Notes under the pieces: model-generated
What the model saw: the letters and a program-made list of their open reading frames with translations, nothing else
Databases searched by the model: none
What the model was told of the DNA's origin: nothing
Translations under genes and position numbers: made by a program
From: Candidatus Auribacterota bacterium
GTDB taxonomy: Bacteria; Auribacterota; JAFGBW01
DNA length: 30,559 bases
Assembly (NCBI GenBank): GCA_016932965.1
Contig: JAFGBW010000091.1
Location: 1-30,559, forward strand
Direction of reading: 5' to 3'
In this document: piece after piece, positions 9,341 through 16,193 of the stretch
Layout: each line of letters opens with the position of its first letter
Position numbering within the stretch: the first letter of the stretch is position 1

Positions 9341-10696
9341 TTAAACTGAAGTCATTACAGCTTTGAACAGGGAGGGGTTGCCTTCCTGCATTTTCAGATC
9401 AACCTTGATTCTTAAAATAATTGGAAGAGAACGGAAGATGATTCCGGCTTCCTCATGCCTTCCTTTTCGTCCCAAATAATCTGTAATGAAAGAAATCATA
9501 TACGGCGTCATCTTTTTCAGAAAGACTAATTGTAAGGGATTATTCAGATCCAGCTGGGCAACAATATCCTCCAAGTGAAAACCCTCAGGCATCCTGGTAT
9601 CGTAATGATCTGCCAGTATCTGGATCATTTCAGCTTGATCCCCTGGATTTAAATCTTTGGTAAAAGACAAGACCGTGTTCAAGCCCAGCTTTTTAGCCAT
9701 GTGTATGATCCCGTATGAAACGCTTTTCCTCTGGGATTCAAGATTTCTGTATTCAAATGATGTTTTTGCCTGTTTACAATCCGTGACGCGTTTGTCGGCC
9801 TCCTTATATTCATCAATCAACTGACGAAACAGGCTGGTATCGGTAACGGAACCCAGCATTTCCGTCCAGTTTGCCTGAAATTGATTACGGCGTATCCCTA
9901 ATTGTCTGAATGTATCACTGAGATATCCGCATAACATCCTGAGCGCACTTTGCGATTCAGCATCACCAGGTTCAGTCATGGTCGCTGCCAGAGCATCGGG
10001 ATAGTCATGATAAACATGAAAAGCACTTGCCATGAATTCGTCTAACGAATCATGAGGATGTCCTGAATTGGGTATTTGATCATACTTTTCGTCCTTGATG
10101 AAAAGATACCTTCGATGGATTAAAAAAATGCAGAATATTTTTTTTAATTCATCTGAAATTTCCGGGACATTCAGAAGATTCAACGGTCCCCCAAACATGG
10201 CGGCGTTCTTTTTAAACATCCCGGGCTCAATGGCTGCAAAAAGAGCGTGTCCCATTTCATGCGTTATAGCAGACGGGTTTGCGAGGGTAAGGGTATGAAA
10301 TTCCGCGTCATAACCGTCTCTTTCGGGATTGATGCAGATTGTTGTAACGGGCTGAAAACCATGATCCGGAACATTTATAAAAGAATTGAAATAGGCTATT
10401 TTTTTTACAAATTCGTTTCTGCCGATCCTGTTAAAAAAACGGTCAAAATGATCGTTGTTTGTGGCTTGAAGGGTAATATTATAATCATGCCCGCCTTCAC
10501 GGATGTTCCAGGTTTCTATTATATTGGGGCCCTGGGTTGTGACCTGCAATTGTCTCACCATTATCTGATCCGCATTCACTCCTGTTGTTTTTGAAAATAC
10601 GAACCGGGGAGCCAGACAGACACAAGGTTCACTCTGAATCTGTTTTGGAACAGGAACAAAGACGGCGATCAAGACGATGGTTTTCAGGAATTTCAT
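9341..10696 (-). CDS. Exported HExxH metallopeptidase-like protein
   Basis: A 451-residue exported protein. A signal peptide (about residues 1-22) is followed by CVCLAPRF, a variant of the shared [L][A/S]P motif. HEMGH at residues 146-150 (SAITHEMGHALF) is a clear zincin motif. E220 in SLDEFMASAF has the position and context of the third zinc ligand seen in gluzincins such as the anthrax lethal factor family (EFFAEAF-like). A secreted zinc peptidase is likely; the substrate is unknown. The C-terminal 200 residues are helical and unassigned. The gene lies alone between a composite repeat downstream and an attC remnant about 180 bases upstream. Confidence 0.85.
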   Translation of the reverse strand: MKFLKTIVLIAVFVPVPKQIQSEPCVCLAPRFVFSKTTGVNADQIMVRQLQVTTQGPNIIETWNIREGGHDYNITLQATNNDHFDRFFNRIGRNEFVKKIAYFNSFINVPDHGFQPVTTICINPERDGYDAEFHTLTLANPSAITHEMGHALFAAIEPGMFKKNAAMFGGPLNLLNVPEISDELKKIFCIFLIHRRYLFIKDEKYDQIPNSGHPHDSLDEFMASAFHVYHDYPDALAATMTEPGDAESQSALRMLCGYLSDTFRQLGIRRNQFQANWTEMLGSVTDTSLFRQLIDEYKEADKRVTDCKQAKTSFEYRNLESQRKSVSYGIIHMAKKLGLNTVLSFTKDLNPGDQAEMIQILADHYDTRMPEGFHLEDIVAQLDLNNPLQLVFLKKMTPYMISFITDYLGRKGRHEEAGIIFRSLPIILRIKVDLKMQEGNPSLFKAVMTSV

Positions 10697-10872
10697 GCTT
10701 ATTTATTTCATGGCTGTTTATTAAAAACGATTGGCCTGCCGAGTGTTGATTGCGGCTCTGATGCAAACAGGCATGTTGAGAAAAAGATAAAAGGTTTTAT
10801 GATAAAGTAATAAGACTTCATGATTACTTATACCATAAATACATGCTTAACGCAATGGGTGTGAATGAATAA

Positions 10873-10930
10873 ATTCAACATCAGCTTCACAAGAAGGGGG
10901 ACCCCTTGCTTTTTGATTTTTGAATAAGCT
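10873..10930 (-). other. Shortened attC site downstream of the glycosidase gene
   Basis: Minus strand: the conserved block CTTATTCAAAAATCAAAAAG, then AAGGGGTCCCCC, then GAAGCTGATGTTGAAT ending in the core site GTTGAAT (10879-10873). The block matches the one before the plus-strand attC sites at 22590 and 24575. The central hairpin is mostly deleted. Confidence 0.6.
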
Positions 10931-10933
10931 GAC

Positions 10934-12025
10934 TCATCCTTTTTCAATTAAAGATTTAGAGGAACTCCTCCCCTGAACTCCGGTAGTTACGTTTTTAAAA
11001 ATATAGTATGCCTTCTTTTTATCTAAATTAGCTTTCATCAACCCTGAATTTTCATGATAGGTTTGAGGGTTATCAATCAGGTTAAAATAATAGGCTTCCA
11101 TGATTGGTAATGTTTTTATAGCATCTATGTATTTAAGCATTCTATTTGCGTGATATTCTTCTGAATAAATTTCAAATTGTGATGACGGACCGCCAAATTC
11201 CGACACCAATACAGGCTTAGTTATGATCGAAGTTATCGTTTTTACATAAAATTTCCAGTTCTCGGCATCGTCATAGAGATGAAGATCGATCATATCATAT
11301 TTTGCATTTTTTAATACGTATTCTACACGTGTTTTAAGGAATTGTTTTGTGCAGATACGGTCGCATCTTTCATATAAATCTATCCCGGGCTTCAAAGACA
11401 TTTCTTTGAATGAAAGAGGGTATTTATTGACGCATCGGGACATATATACAGGATATAACCGGGTCAATCCCCCCAGGATCACTTTTATTTTTGGAGATAT
11501 GTTTTTTACTTCGTCATATAAAATATTATTAAATTGAACATACTCTTTTTCTGTGCCGGGGTACCATTCCGGATTATCCCACTCATTAGCAAATTGAATT
11601 TTATCAATTTTGTCTTTGTATCTTTTTAATAATGCCTGGACATACTTTCTGAAATCGCGGGCATTAGTAAATACGCCTGTCCCATGGCTCGTTCTATCTG
11701 TGCAGGCCCAATCGGGAGCGACTGCCGTGATAGTCAATAAAATGGATATATGATTGGTGTATAAGCTGTTTATTCTTTGATCGAGAGGAGGCCAATTGAA
11801 AATTTCTTTTTCAGGTTCTCTGAATTTCCAATCCGTTGAGATTCTAACTAATGAAATATTCAACGATTTCATTTCTTGAATGGTGAATTGTATTTCTTTG
11901 GCATTTTTGATTGGAGGAAAAGATAAGCCAAAATCAACTTCTTCCTCAGCCAAAGCGTAATAGCAAGGCAGTAAGCTTATAACGAGTAATAACAAAAATA
12001 CATTTTTTACTTTAATTTCAGGCAT
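10934..12025 (-). CDS. Exported clan GH-A-like glycoside hydrolase
   Basis: A 363-residue exported protein with a signal peptide (about residues 8-26) and a single (beta/alpha)8-type domain. N147-E148 in IQFANEWDNPEW fits the acid/base of clan GH-A, and E276 in VLVSEFGGP fits the nucleophile about 128 residues later. The family within the clan (GH5, GH39 or GH42-like) cannot be fixed by eye. The likely role is polysaccharide cleavage outside the cytoplasm. attC-like sites flank both ends in the same orientation, so this is an integron gene cassette. The start codon sits inside the attC core site GTTATGC (12028-12022), and no conventional ribosome-binding site is seen. Confidence 0.85.
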   Translation of the reverse strand: MPEIKVKNVFLLLLVISLLPCYYALAEEEVDFGLSFPPIKNAKEIQFTIQEMKSLNISLVRISTDWKFREPEKEIFNWPPLDQRINSLYTNHISILLTITAVAPDWACTDRTSHGTGVFTNARDFRKYVQALLKRYKDKIDKIQFANEWDNPEWYPGTEKEYVQFNNILYDEVKNISPKIKVILGGLTRLYPVYMSRCVNKYPLSFKEMSLKPGIDLYERCDRICTKQFLKTRVEYVLKNAKYDMIDLHLYDDAENWKFYVKTITSIITKPVLVSEFGGPSSQFEIYSEEYHANRMLKYIDAIKTLPIMEAYYFNLIDNPQTYHENSGLMKANLDKKKAYYIFKNVTTGVQGRSSSKSLIEKG

Positions 12026-12091
12026 AACATCAGTTTCTCACGGCAGGGGGAAGAACGCACTGCAAACCCCGCCGTGTGGTCCCTGTCGGGT
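12022..12091 (-). other. attC site between the zinc-ribbon and glycosidase genes
   Basis: Minus strand from ACCCGAC (12091-12085) to GTTATGC (12028-12022). Inside, CACGGCGGGG pairs with CCCCTGCCGTG leaving one unpaired base, an extrahelical base as in attC hairpins. The right half GTTCTTCCCCCTGCCGTGAG aligns with the sites at 23894 and 24575. The flanking block GTTAACTAACTTATCC lies 5' of it, up to about 12137. Confidence 0.7.
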
Positions 12092-12165
12092 ACAAGCAAC
12101 GTGGGGGCCTTTCTTTTCTGGATAAGTTAGTTAACACATCCCCTGTTTTTATTTCGCGGCCGGTG

Positions 12166-12459
12166 TCAGCCGGCAATGATATTTCCCCATATAGGATTAT
12201 TTTTAAATTTACTTTCTTCACGTACAATGATCTTCCCTTCATGTTCGACATATTCAGTCTTGCATGAAATGCATGAATACGCGCTGAAAGGACTGTCCTT
12301 TTCAGGTTGGATATATGCAATAAATTTTGATCTGCGGCTTGAACAGACGGGACAGCTTTTAAATTGAAATGCCATCCGGAATCCAATTGTCATCAACACG
12401 CGATAGACGGCTGCCAGCAAAAAAAACAGCCCTAAAATAATTATCATGAGTCTGATCAT
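12166..12459 (-). CDS. Small membrane protein with zinc ribbon
   Basis: A 97-residue protein with one or two N-terminal hydrophobic segments (residues 1-28), followed by a zinc-ribbon pattern CPVC near residue 36 and CISC near residue 63. The remaining C-terminal part is polar. I do not recognise a family; a membrane-anchored zinc-binding protein is all the sequence supports. attC-like sites lie on both sides on the same strand, so it is probably an integron cassette neighbouring the glycosidase cassette. The overlapping 118-residue frame at 12030-12386 crosses the attC and is not a gene. Confidence 0.7.
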   Translation of the reverse strand: MIRLMIIILGLFFLLAAVYRVLMTIGFRMAFQFKSCPVCSSRRSKFIAYIQPEKDSPFSAYSCISCKTEYVEHEGKIIVREESKFKNNPIWGNIIAG

Positions 12460-12470
12460 AAAATATCACC

Positions 12471-12538
12471 GCCTATCATGCACATGAGCCGTTCCTGGCC
12501 CGCCAGCGAGCGGAATCAACCCAATGTGCCGGTTGGAA
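12471..12538 (-). other. attC-like site upstream of the zinc-ribbon gene
   Basis: Minus strand from TTCCAAC (12538-12532) to GATAGGC (12477-12471), one mismatch from GTTAGGC. Between them GCACAT pairs with ATGTGC, and an inner imperfect stem involves TTCC/GGAA and CGC/GCG. The gene starts 12 bases after the core site. Confidence 0.55.
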
Positions 12539-12679
12539 TTTTTTTAAATTCATTGACTTGAGAAATTGACTTCGCTTTCTATTTCGTTCCCTTTCCCGAA
12601 GGAAACATCTGGAATTCAAGTAAATTCATGTTAATATTTATCAAATAAAAGTGTCATCTGCAAAAGAGGATTTTAAGCC

Positions 12680-12862
12680 GTGAAATGGGTTTATATATTC
12701 CTGGCGGGACTATTTCTTTCAGGCTGCGTCAACTGGAACCAGGCTTTAAAAAGAAGTTTATTCGCGAATTCTCAGGAGGCGAAAACCGGTAAAACCTACG
12801 AGCAGTTTACCGATGATGAGGAAAAGGCCCGGCAGGATTATGACATGATAAACAGGGATTGA
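12680..12862 (+). CDS. Small lipoprotein
   Basis: A 60-residue protein with a lipoprotein signal peptide ending in the lipobox LSGC, with the lipidated cysteine at residue 16. The mature part is about 44 residues, acidic toward the C-terminus and without a recognisable domain. It starts with GTG, supported by GAGGA nine bases upstream. It would be a small envelope lipoprotein of unknown role. No partner gene is evident: the next genes downstream are on the other strand. Confidence 0.7.
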   Translation: MKWVYIFLAGLFLSGCVNWNQALKRSLFANSQEAKTGKTYEQFTDDEEKARQDYDMINRD

Positions 12863-12961
12863 GTCAAGATTAGTTTGCTGTTTTCCTCAATCATACCAGC
12901 CTCCTTACGCCTGATAACTATTTCCGTTGACTCTCCGCCTTTAAGTCGTCCCCTTTTCCGC

Positions 12962-13423
12962 TCAATTTTCTTCGGGCATTTCCTCGAGATTTTCCGCGTC
13001 GGCTTTATCTTTTGCCCTGGAAGAGGATTTTTTATTTCTGATCAGGTCTTCTTTTGAGATCAGGGAAATATTCAGACCTTTGATCCTGAAAATTTTTCTG
13101 CGCGAGTAGCAGTCATCCATATCGATTCCTGAAGCCTGGTTTATCAGCTCTATTTTTACAGGAGGAGCGCCCATCCTGAAAACATTACCCTTTTCTTTAA
13201 AATGTTTTTTATCTATTGCAGGGGCGCCGAATTCATGAAGGGCTTTCAATAATCTATCCAGATTTTTATCATCAATTGATATCAGGATATCCATATCAGC
13301 GGTGGCCCTCGGATAGCCGTATATGCCGACCGCCCAGCCGCCTAAAAGAAGATAGCGGACCTTATTTCTGTTTAACAAACGTAAAAAGTCTTTGAAGTCT
13401 TCCGGTAGTTGCTTCAGAGCCAT
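12962..13423 (-). CDS. MNT/AbiEii-like nucleotidyltransferase
   Basis: A 153-residue protein of the small nucleotidyltransferase superfamily (MNT/AbiEii/DUF6036-like). Residues 22-48 contain the signature: a glycine pair in LLLGGWAVGIYGYPRATADM followed by DILI, giving the D-x-D metal site. Relatives are antitoxins or toxins that transfer nucleotides to a partner protein or RNA. The gene upstream encodes the small partner commonly found next to this type. The two coding regions overlap by 62 bases in different frames, which implies translational coupling. Whether this pair is a toxin-antitoxin system is inference. Confidence 0.85.
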   Translation of the reverse strand: MALKQLPEDFKDFLRLLNRNKVRYLLLGGWAVGIYGYPRATADMDILISIDDKNLDRLLKALHEFGAPAIDKKHFKEKGNVFRMGAPPVKIELINQASGIDMDDCYSRRKIFRIKGLNISLISKEDLIRNKKSSSRAKDKADAENLEEMPEEN

Positions 13424-13559
13424 AACAACATTCCCTTAGATAAGTGATCATTTCAATTTTTTTCCCGGCGGATGCTTTTGCCCAGTATTTTTTCTCTTCT
13501 TTTTTGTTGTCTTCCTGGCTGGCAAAAGAAATTTTTTTCCGGTTCATTCTGATCTGCAT
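13362..13559 (-). CDS. Small partner protein of the nucleotidyltransferase
   Basis: A 65-residue basic, helical protein. The pattern AGKKIEMITYLRECCYG followed by GRLQRLFTFVKQ matches the small proteins that commonly precede nucleotidyltransferases of this type: a helix ending YG, then R-L-Q-R-hydrophobic-F. Its last 20 codons overlap the start of the nucleotidyltransferase gene. AGAGG lies about 11 bases before the ATG at 13559. An internal ATG at 13547 has no such site. Function unknown; it may be the target or the regulator of its partner. Confidence 0.7.
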   Translation of the reverse strand: MQIRMNRKKISFASQEDNKKEEKKYWAKASAGKKIEMITYLRECCYGSEATTGRLQRLFTFVKQK

Positions 13560-13624
13560 CTGCTCTATTTCCTCTTAAAGAAACATAAAATTAATTGATC
13601 AATCCGACAAGCAGAAACAATCAT

Positions 13625-13881
13625 CGTATTGAATAGTGAATGGTTGCTAATTAATGGTTGGTGGTTTTAGTTGAGAATGGGAGAGAGAGGAAATCGGGAA
13701 TTATTTTTAACCACAAATACACGAATTGAAATTTTTGGACAGGGATGCGGGGAAAAACTTTTGCTGCGGCCATTCTGACCTTGCCCTTACGGGTTAGTTT
13801 TGGCCACCAAGCTCCGACATCCTGTCTTCGCTTCTTATAAAAAAGGTTTTCCCCGCAGTTTCCAGCGCCCTTTGTTGGTTG
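13625..13881 (+). repeat. Composite repeat, copy with long-loop stem B
   Basis: Contains ACCACAAAT/ACACGAATT nonads, then GGACAGGGATGCGGGG, stem B arms at 13747-13762 and 13841-13856 enclosing a 78-base loop almost identical to the one at 9218-9295, and a stem C block (TTCCAGCGCCCTTTGTTGG). Stem A is deleted. Confidence 0.85.
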
Positions 13882-13913
13882 TAAGTTGAAAAAGATTCCT
13901 CGCCAGTGCAGGT

Positions 13914-14234
13914 TTAAAATATGGATTCAATAAGTTCTTTGTCCTGAAGGGATATTTTCAGCAATTGAAATCCCGCACGATAAACATAATCTGTGAGTTC
14001 CGTTTTACACCAGATGCATACCACATCAAAGTTGATGCTTTCGTATCTCATGTATTCGGGCAATAGTATTTTTAATTCATAGACCTTATTGGGCTCCAAT
14101 TTCTGATTGGTTATCAAATTGATGCCTTCTACGGATATATCAGTCAGGTGTCCTGTTAACTCATTTGTGTTTCTGTCAACAGTCTTGAAAAATTCATACA
14201 AATGTTTTCTGGGGATTTTTCTTCTGTTCAACAT
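13914..14234 (-). CDS. PilZ domain protein (c-di-GMP binding)
   Basis: A 106-residue single-domain PilZ protein. Both c-di-GMP contacts are present: RKIPR (R5 and R9, the RxxxR motif) and DISVEG (residues 32-37, the [D/N]xSxxG motif). A beta-barrel pattern runs to the C-terminus. It would act as a cytoplasmic c-di-GMP effector, but its target cannot be read from the neighbours. The ATG at 14234 is chosen because GGAGG lies eight bases upstream. A 12-residue longer form from 14270 lacks such a site. Transcribed alone, with repeats on both sides. Confidence 0.9.
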   Translation of the reverse strand: MLNRRKIPRKHLYEFFKTVDRNTNELTGHLTDISVEGINLITNQKLEPNKVYELKILLPEYMRYESINFDVVCIWCKTELTDYVYRAGFQLLKISLQDKELIESIF

Positions 14235-14395
14235 GACACAGACCTCCTTTTTTAAAAAATAAAAATGCATATTATAGGCCAGAGGGTTCTAATTATTGAT
14301 CGTATTCCTAACTCCTTTTTTATAAGCGAGTAAGAATAATTGAAATAATTTTGGCGCGGAATTTTTATTACTTTTTCGCAACATCATTGTTACTG

Positions 14396-14468
14396 AATTG
14401 TAACAGCGGGAAGGGGGGGGAAGGAAAAAAGAGAATTGAGAATGGGAATTCTGAGTTGAGGAAATGAT
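14396..14468 (+). repeat. Composite repeat, short remnant
   Basis: Only the GAATTGAGAATGGGAATTC heptad part and the linker GAGTTGAGGAAATGATTTA are present, next to a G-run. The rest of the spacer from 14235 holds nothing I can name. Confidence 0.5.
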
Positions 14469-15800
14469 TTAAGCGGAACGTTCTTTAGCGGTGAAGGAGG
14501 GGTTGGACAAGAGGCCGATATAAGTTCTTTCTGCGTTTGGGGGAGAAGTTGCGATGATGGCTTCGGTGAGTGTTGAGATATTGGGTGCTTTAGGCCACGA
14601 CATACTGCTGATATGGACGGGAAGGAGTCCCGCACGTCTGAGGGAAGTAGCCACGGGCGCGCGTATGGAAATAGGGTGGATAGCGACTTCTTTTTTTCCC
14701 TGTAAGAGGGACTGGATACTATCCTGAAGAATCCGTGGGGCATATGAAGGCGGGGGAGTATCGGACAATCCGAAGCTGTACATTAAAAAGCTTTCCAATG
14801 CGCTTGCGAATATTTCGGGGGTGAGGGGGGAGAAGGAAGATCCGGTGGAAGATTGCACCCTATTTTCTGCGAGAAGGCTTTCATTGATGGAGGCGATATC
14901 GCAGCCGAGATAGACGATACCGGTGGGATGAAGAAGATTTGCGATCATGGTCATATGATGTTCTTCAATTCCGAGTTCCAGCTGGGAGAAAGGTTTATTC
15001 AATTTTTCGGGCAAATCGGTTTGATTGGCTTCCAGAGTAAGCCAAAGAGGACTGGGGGATTTTGCTGGTGAGTCTTTTTGCATTTCCATTTTTTTCAATA
15101 TTAATTTAGCCGCGACTGCCCGGCCGAGGTGCTGAATGATTTGAGTCATAGTCATGGAGGAGATAACGAGGCCGAAAGCGTTTCTATCCAGGAAAGGGAG
15201 ATGATTTTTGAAAACAGGGACGTATTTTCCATTGTACTGGTGGGAGCGAAGAAGGGTGATGAGGGCTTGTTCTATCTCATCATACCAATCAGTTCCGTAA
15301 GCGGAGTCGATGATTTCATCGAGTGTCTGGTAGAACTCATCCGTGAAGAGGGAAATATCTTCCTGATGGATTTGTATTTTATCGTTTTGGATGCCTTTTT
15401 CTTCAAGGGCAGTCCGGACGACAGATTCGGCCTGGTCAACGAGGTGGATTTTTGTAAAGCGCGGGTCTGAGAAGATTTCATCCGGGATGTCGTATCCTTT
15501 ACCGTAACCGAAGACAACGAGTTCAGTATCGCCGGGTGCGAGTGCCAGGGACGCACGGATCATTTCTTTTGCCCTCGGAATGACAGATGCTTTCCAGTTT
15601 TCCCTGGAGTCTTTATTGAGAGTGTAATCCACTTCCGAGAGGACACGCATGATTTCCCTGATGGTGGAAGAAGCAGTGAGTTTAACCGATGAAGCGGGCG
15701 CAAGGCAGAGTGTGTCATGGGAAGGAAGGCTGGGGCGGGTTTCTCCGGAACAGTTGAAGAGAATGAAGAGAAAGAGAATGATGTTCAGATAAGTTTTCAT
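14469..15800 (-). CDS. Exported methyltransferase-like protein
   Basis: A 443-residue protein with a signal peptide (about residues 1-20) and then the motif CLAPASS (residues 32-38). Residues 90-180 look like a class I S-adenosylmethionine methyltransferase fold: TELVVFGYGKGYDIP as the glycine-rich motif I, and HLVDQAES with D122 at the end of strand 2. FGLVISSMTMTQI near residue 210 fits the strand-4 region. The glycine pattern is not canonical (GYGKGYD), so the fold may bind another ligand or be inactive. Export of such a fold is unexpected, because the cofactor is cytoplasmic. The gene stands alone. Confidence 0.78.
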   Translation of the reverse strand: MKTYLNIILFLFILFNCSGETRPSLPSHDTLCLAPASSVKLTASSTIREIMRVLSEVDYTLNKDSRENWKASVIPRAKEMIRASLALAPGDTELVVFGYGKGYDIPDEIFSDPRFTKIHLVDQAESVVRTALEEKGIQNDKIQIHQEDISLFTDEFYQTLDEIIDSAYGTDWYDEIEQALITLLRSHQYNGKYVPVFKNHLPFLDRNAFGLVISSMTMTQIIQHLGRAVAAKLILKKMEMQKDSPAKSPSPLWLTLEANQTDLPEKLNKPFSQLELGIEEHHMTMIANLLHPTGIVYLGCDIASINESLLAENRVQSSTGSSFSPLTPEIFASALESFLMYSFGLSDTPPPSYAPRILQDSIQSLLQGKKEVAIHPISIRAPVATSLRRAGLLPVHISSMSWPKAPNISTLTEAIIATSPPNAERTYIGLLSNPSFTAKERSA

Positions 15801-15847
15801 GTTGGGTTTATTACCACATTTTTAAGGCATTGTGAATAGCGGGAATG

Positions 15848-16137
15848 GAAAGCATGAATTGAGAATAGGATTTTTTCACCACAGAGGACACAGAGAACAC
15901 AGAGGGTTGTTGCTCGCATGTGCTCGCAAAAAATAACTCCTCGCGCAGAGGGAGTGAGAATGATTAATTGGAAGTTGATGAAATGATTTTCCTCTCATCT
16001 CCTATAATATAAATTTTATGCGCGGAGAGATTTTTCTTTAAAAAATCTTTTCGCGCATGATTTAAAAATTTTTGAGAAAGGGGTGTGGGGAAAGAACTTT
16101 TTATAAAAAGTTCTTTCCCCACAGACTTCCAACGCCC
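15848..16137 (+). repeat. Composite repeat, nearly complete copy
   Basis: Heptad GAATTGA, nonads ACAGAGGAC/ACAGAGAAC/ACAGAGG (15880-15905), a TAACTCCTCGCGCAGAGG block, the linker ending ATAAATTTTAT, stem A at 16020-16056, stem B at about 16084-16123 (GTGGGGAAAGAACTTTTT with its complement) and the start of stem C. It lies between divergent genes, so it is not only a terminator. Confidence 0.87.
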
Positions 16138-16193
16138 CAGCTTCTGCGGATATCTCTTGCGGGTTTGGGGGAATCTTTATAGTTTAGGTGGCT

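Noticed and set aside
10715-10790. Possible attC upstream of the metallopeptidase
   Set aside because: GCCTG/CAGGC pairing is visible on the minus strand, but the ends do not resemble core sites.
12030-12386. 118-codon minus frame overlapping the zinc-ribbon gene
   Set aside because: It crosses the attC site and lacks a ribosome-binding site. The overlapping frame has the zinc-ribbon cysteines and a membrane segment.
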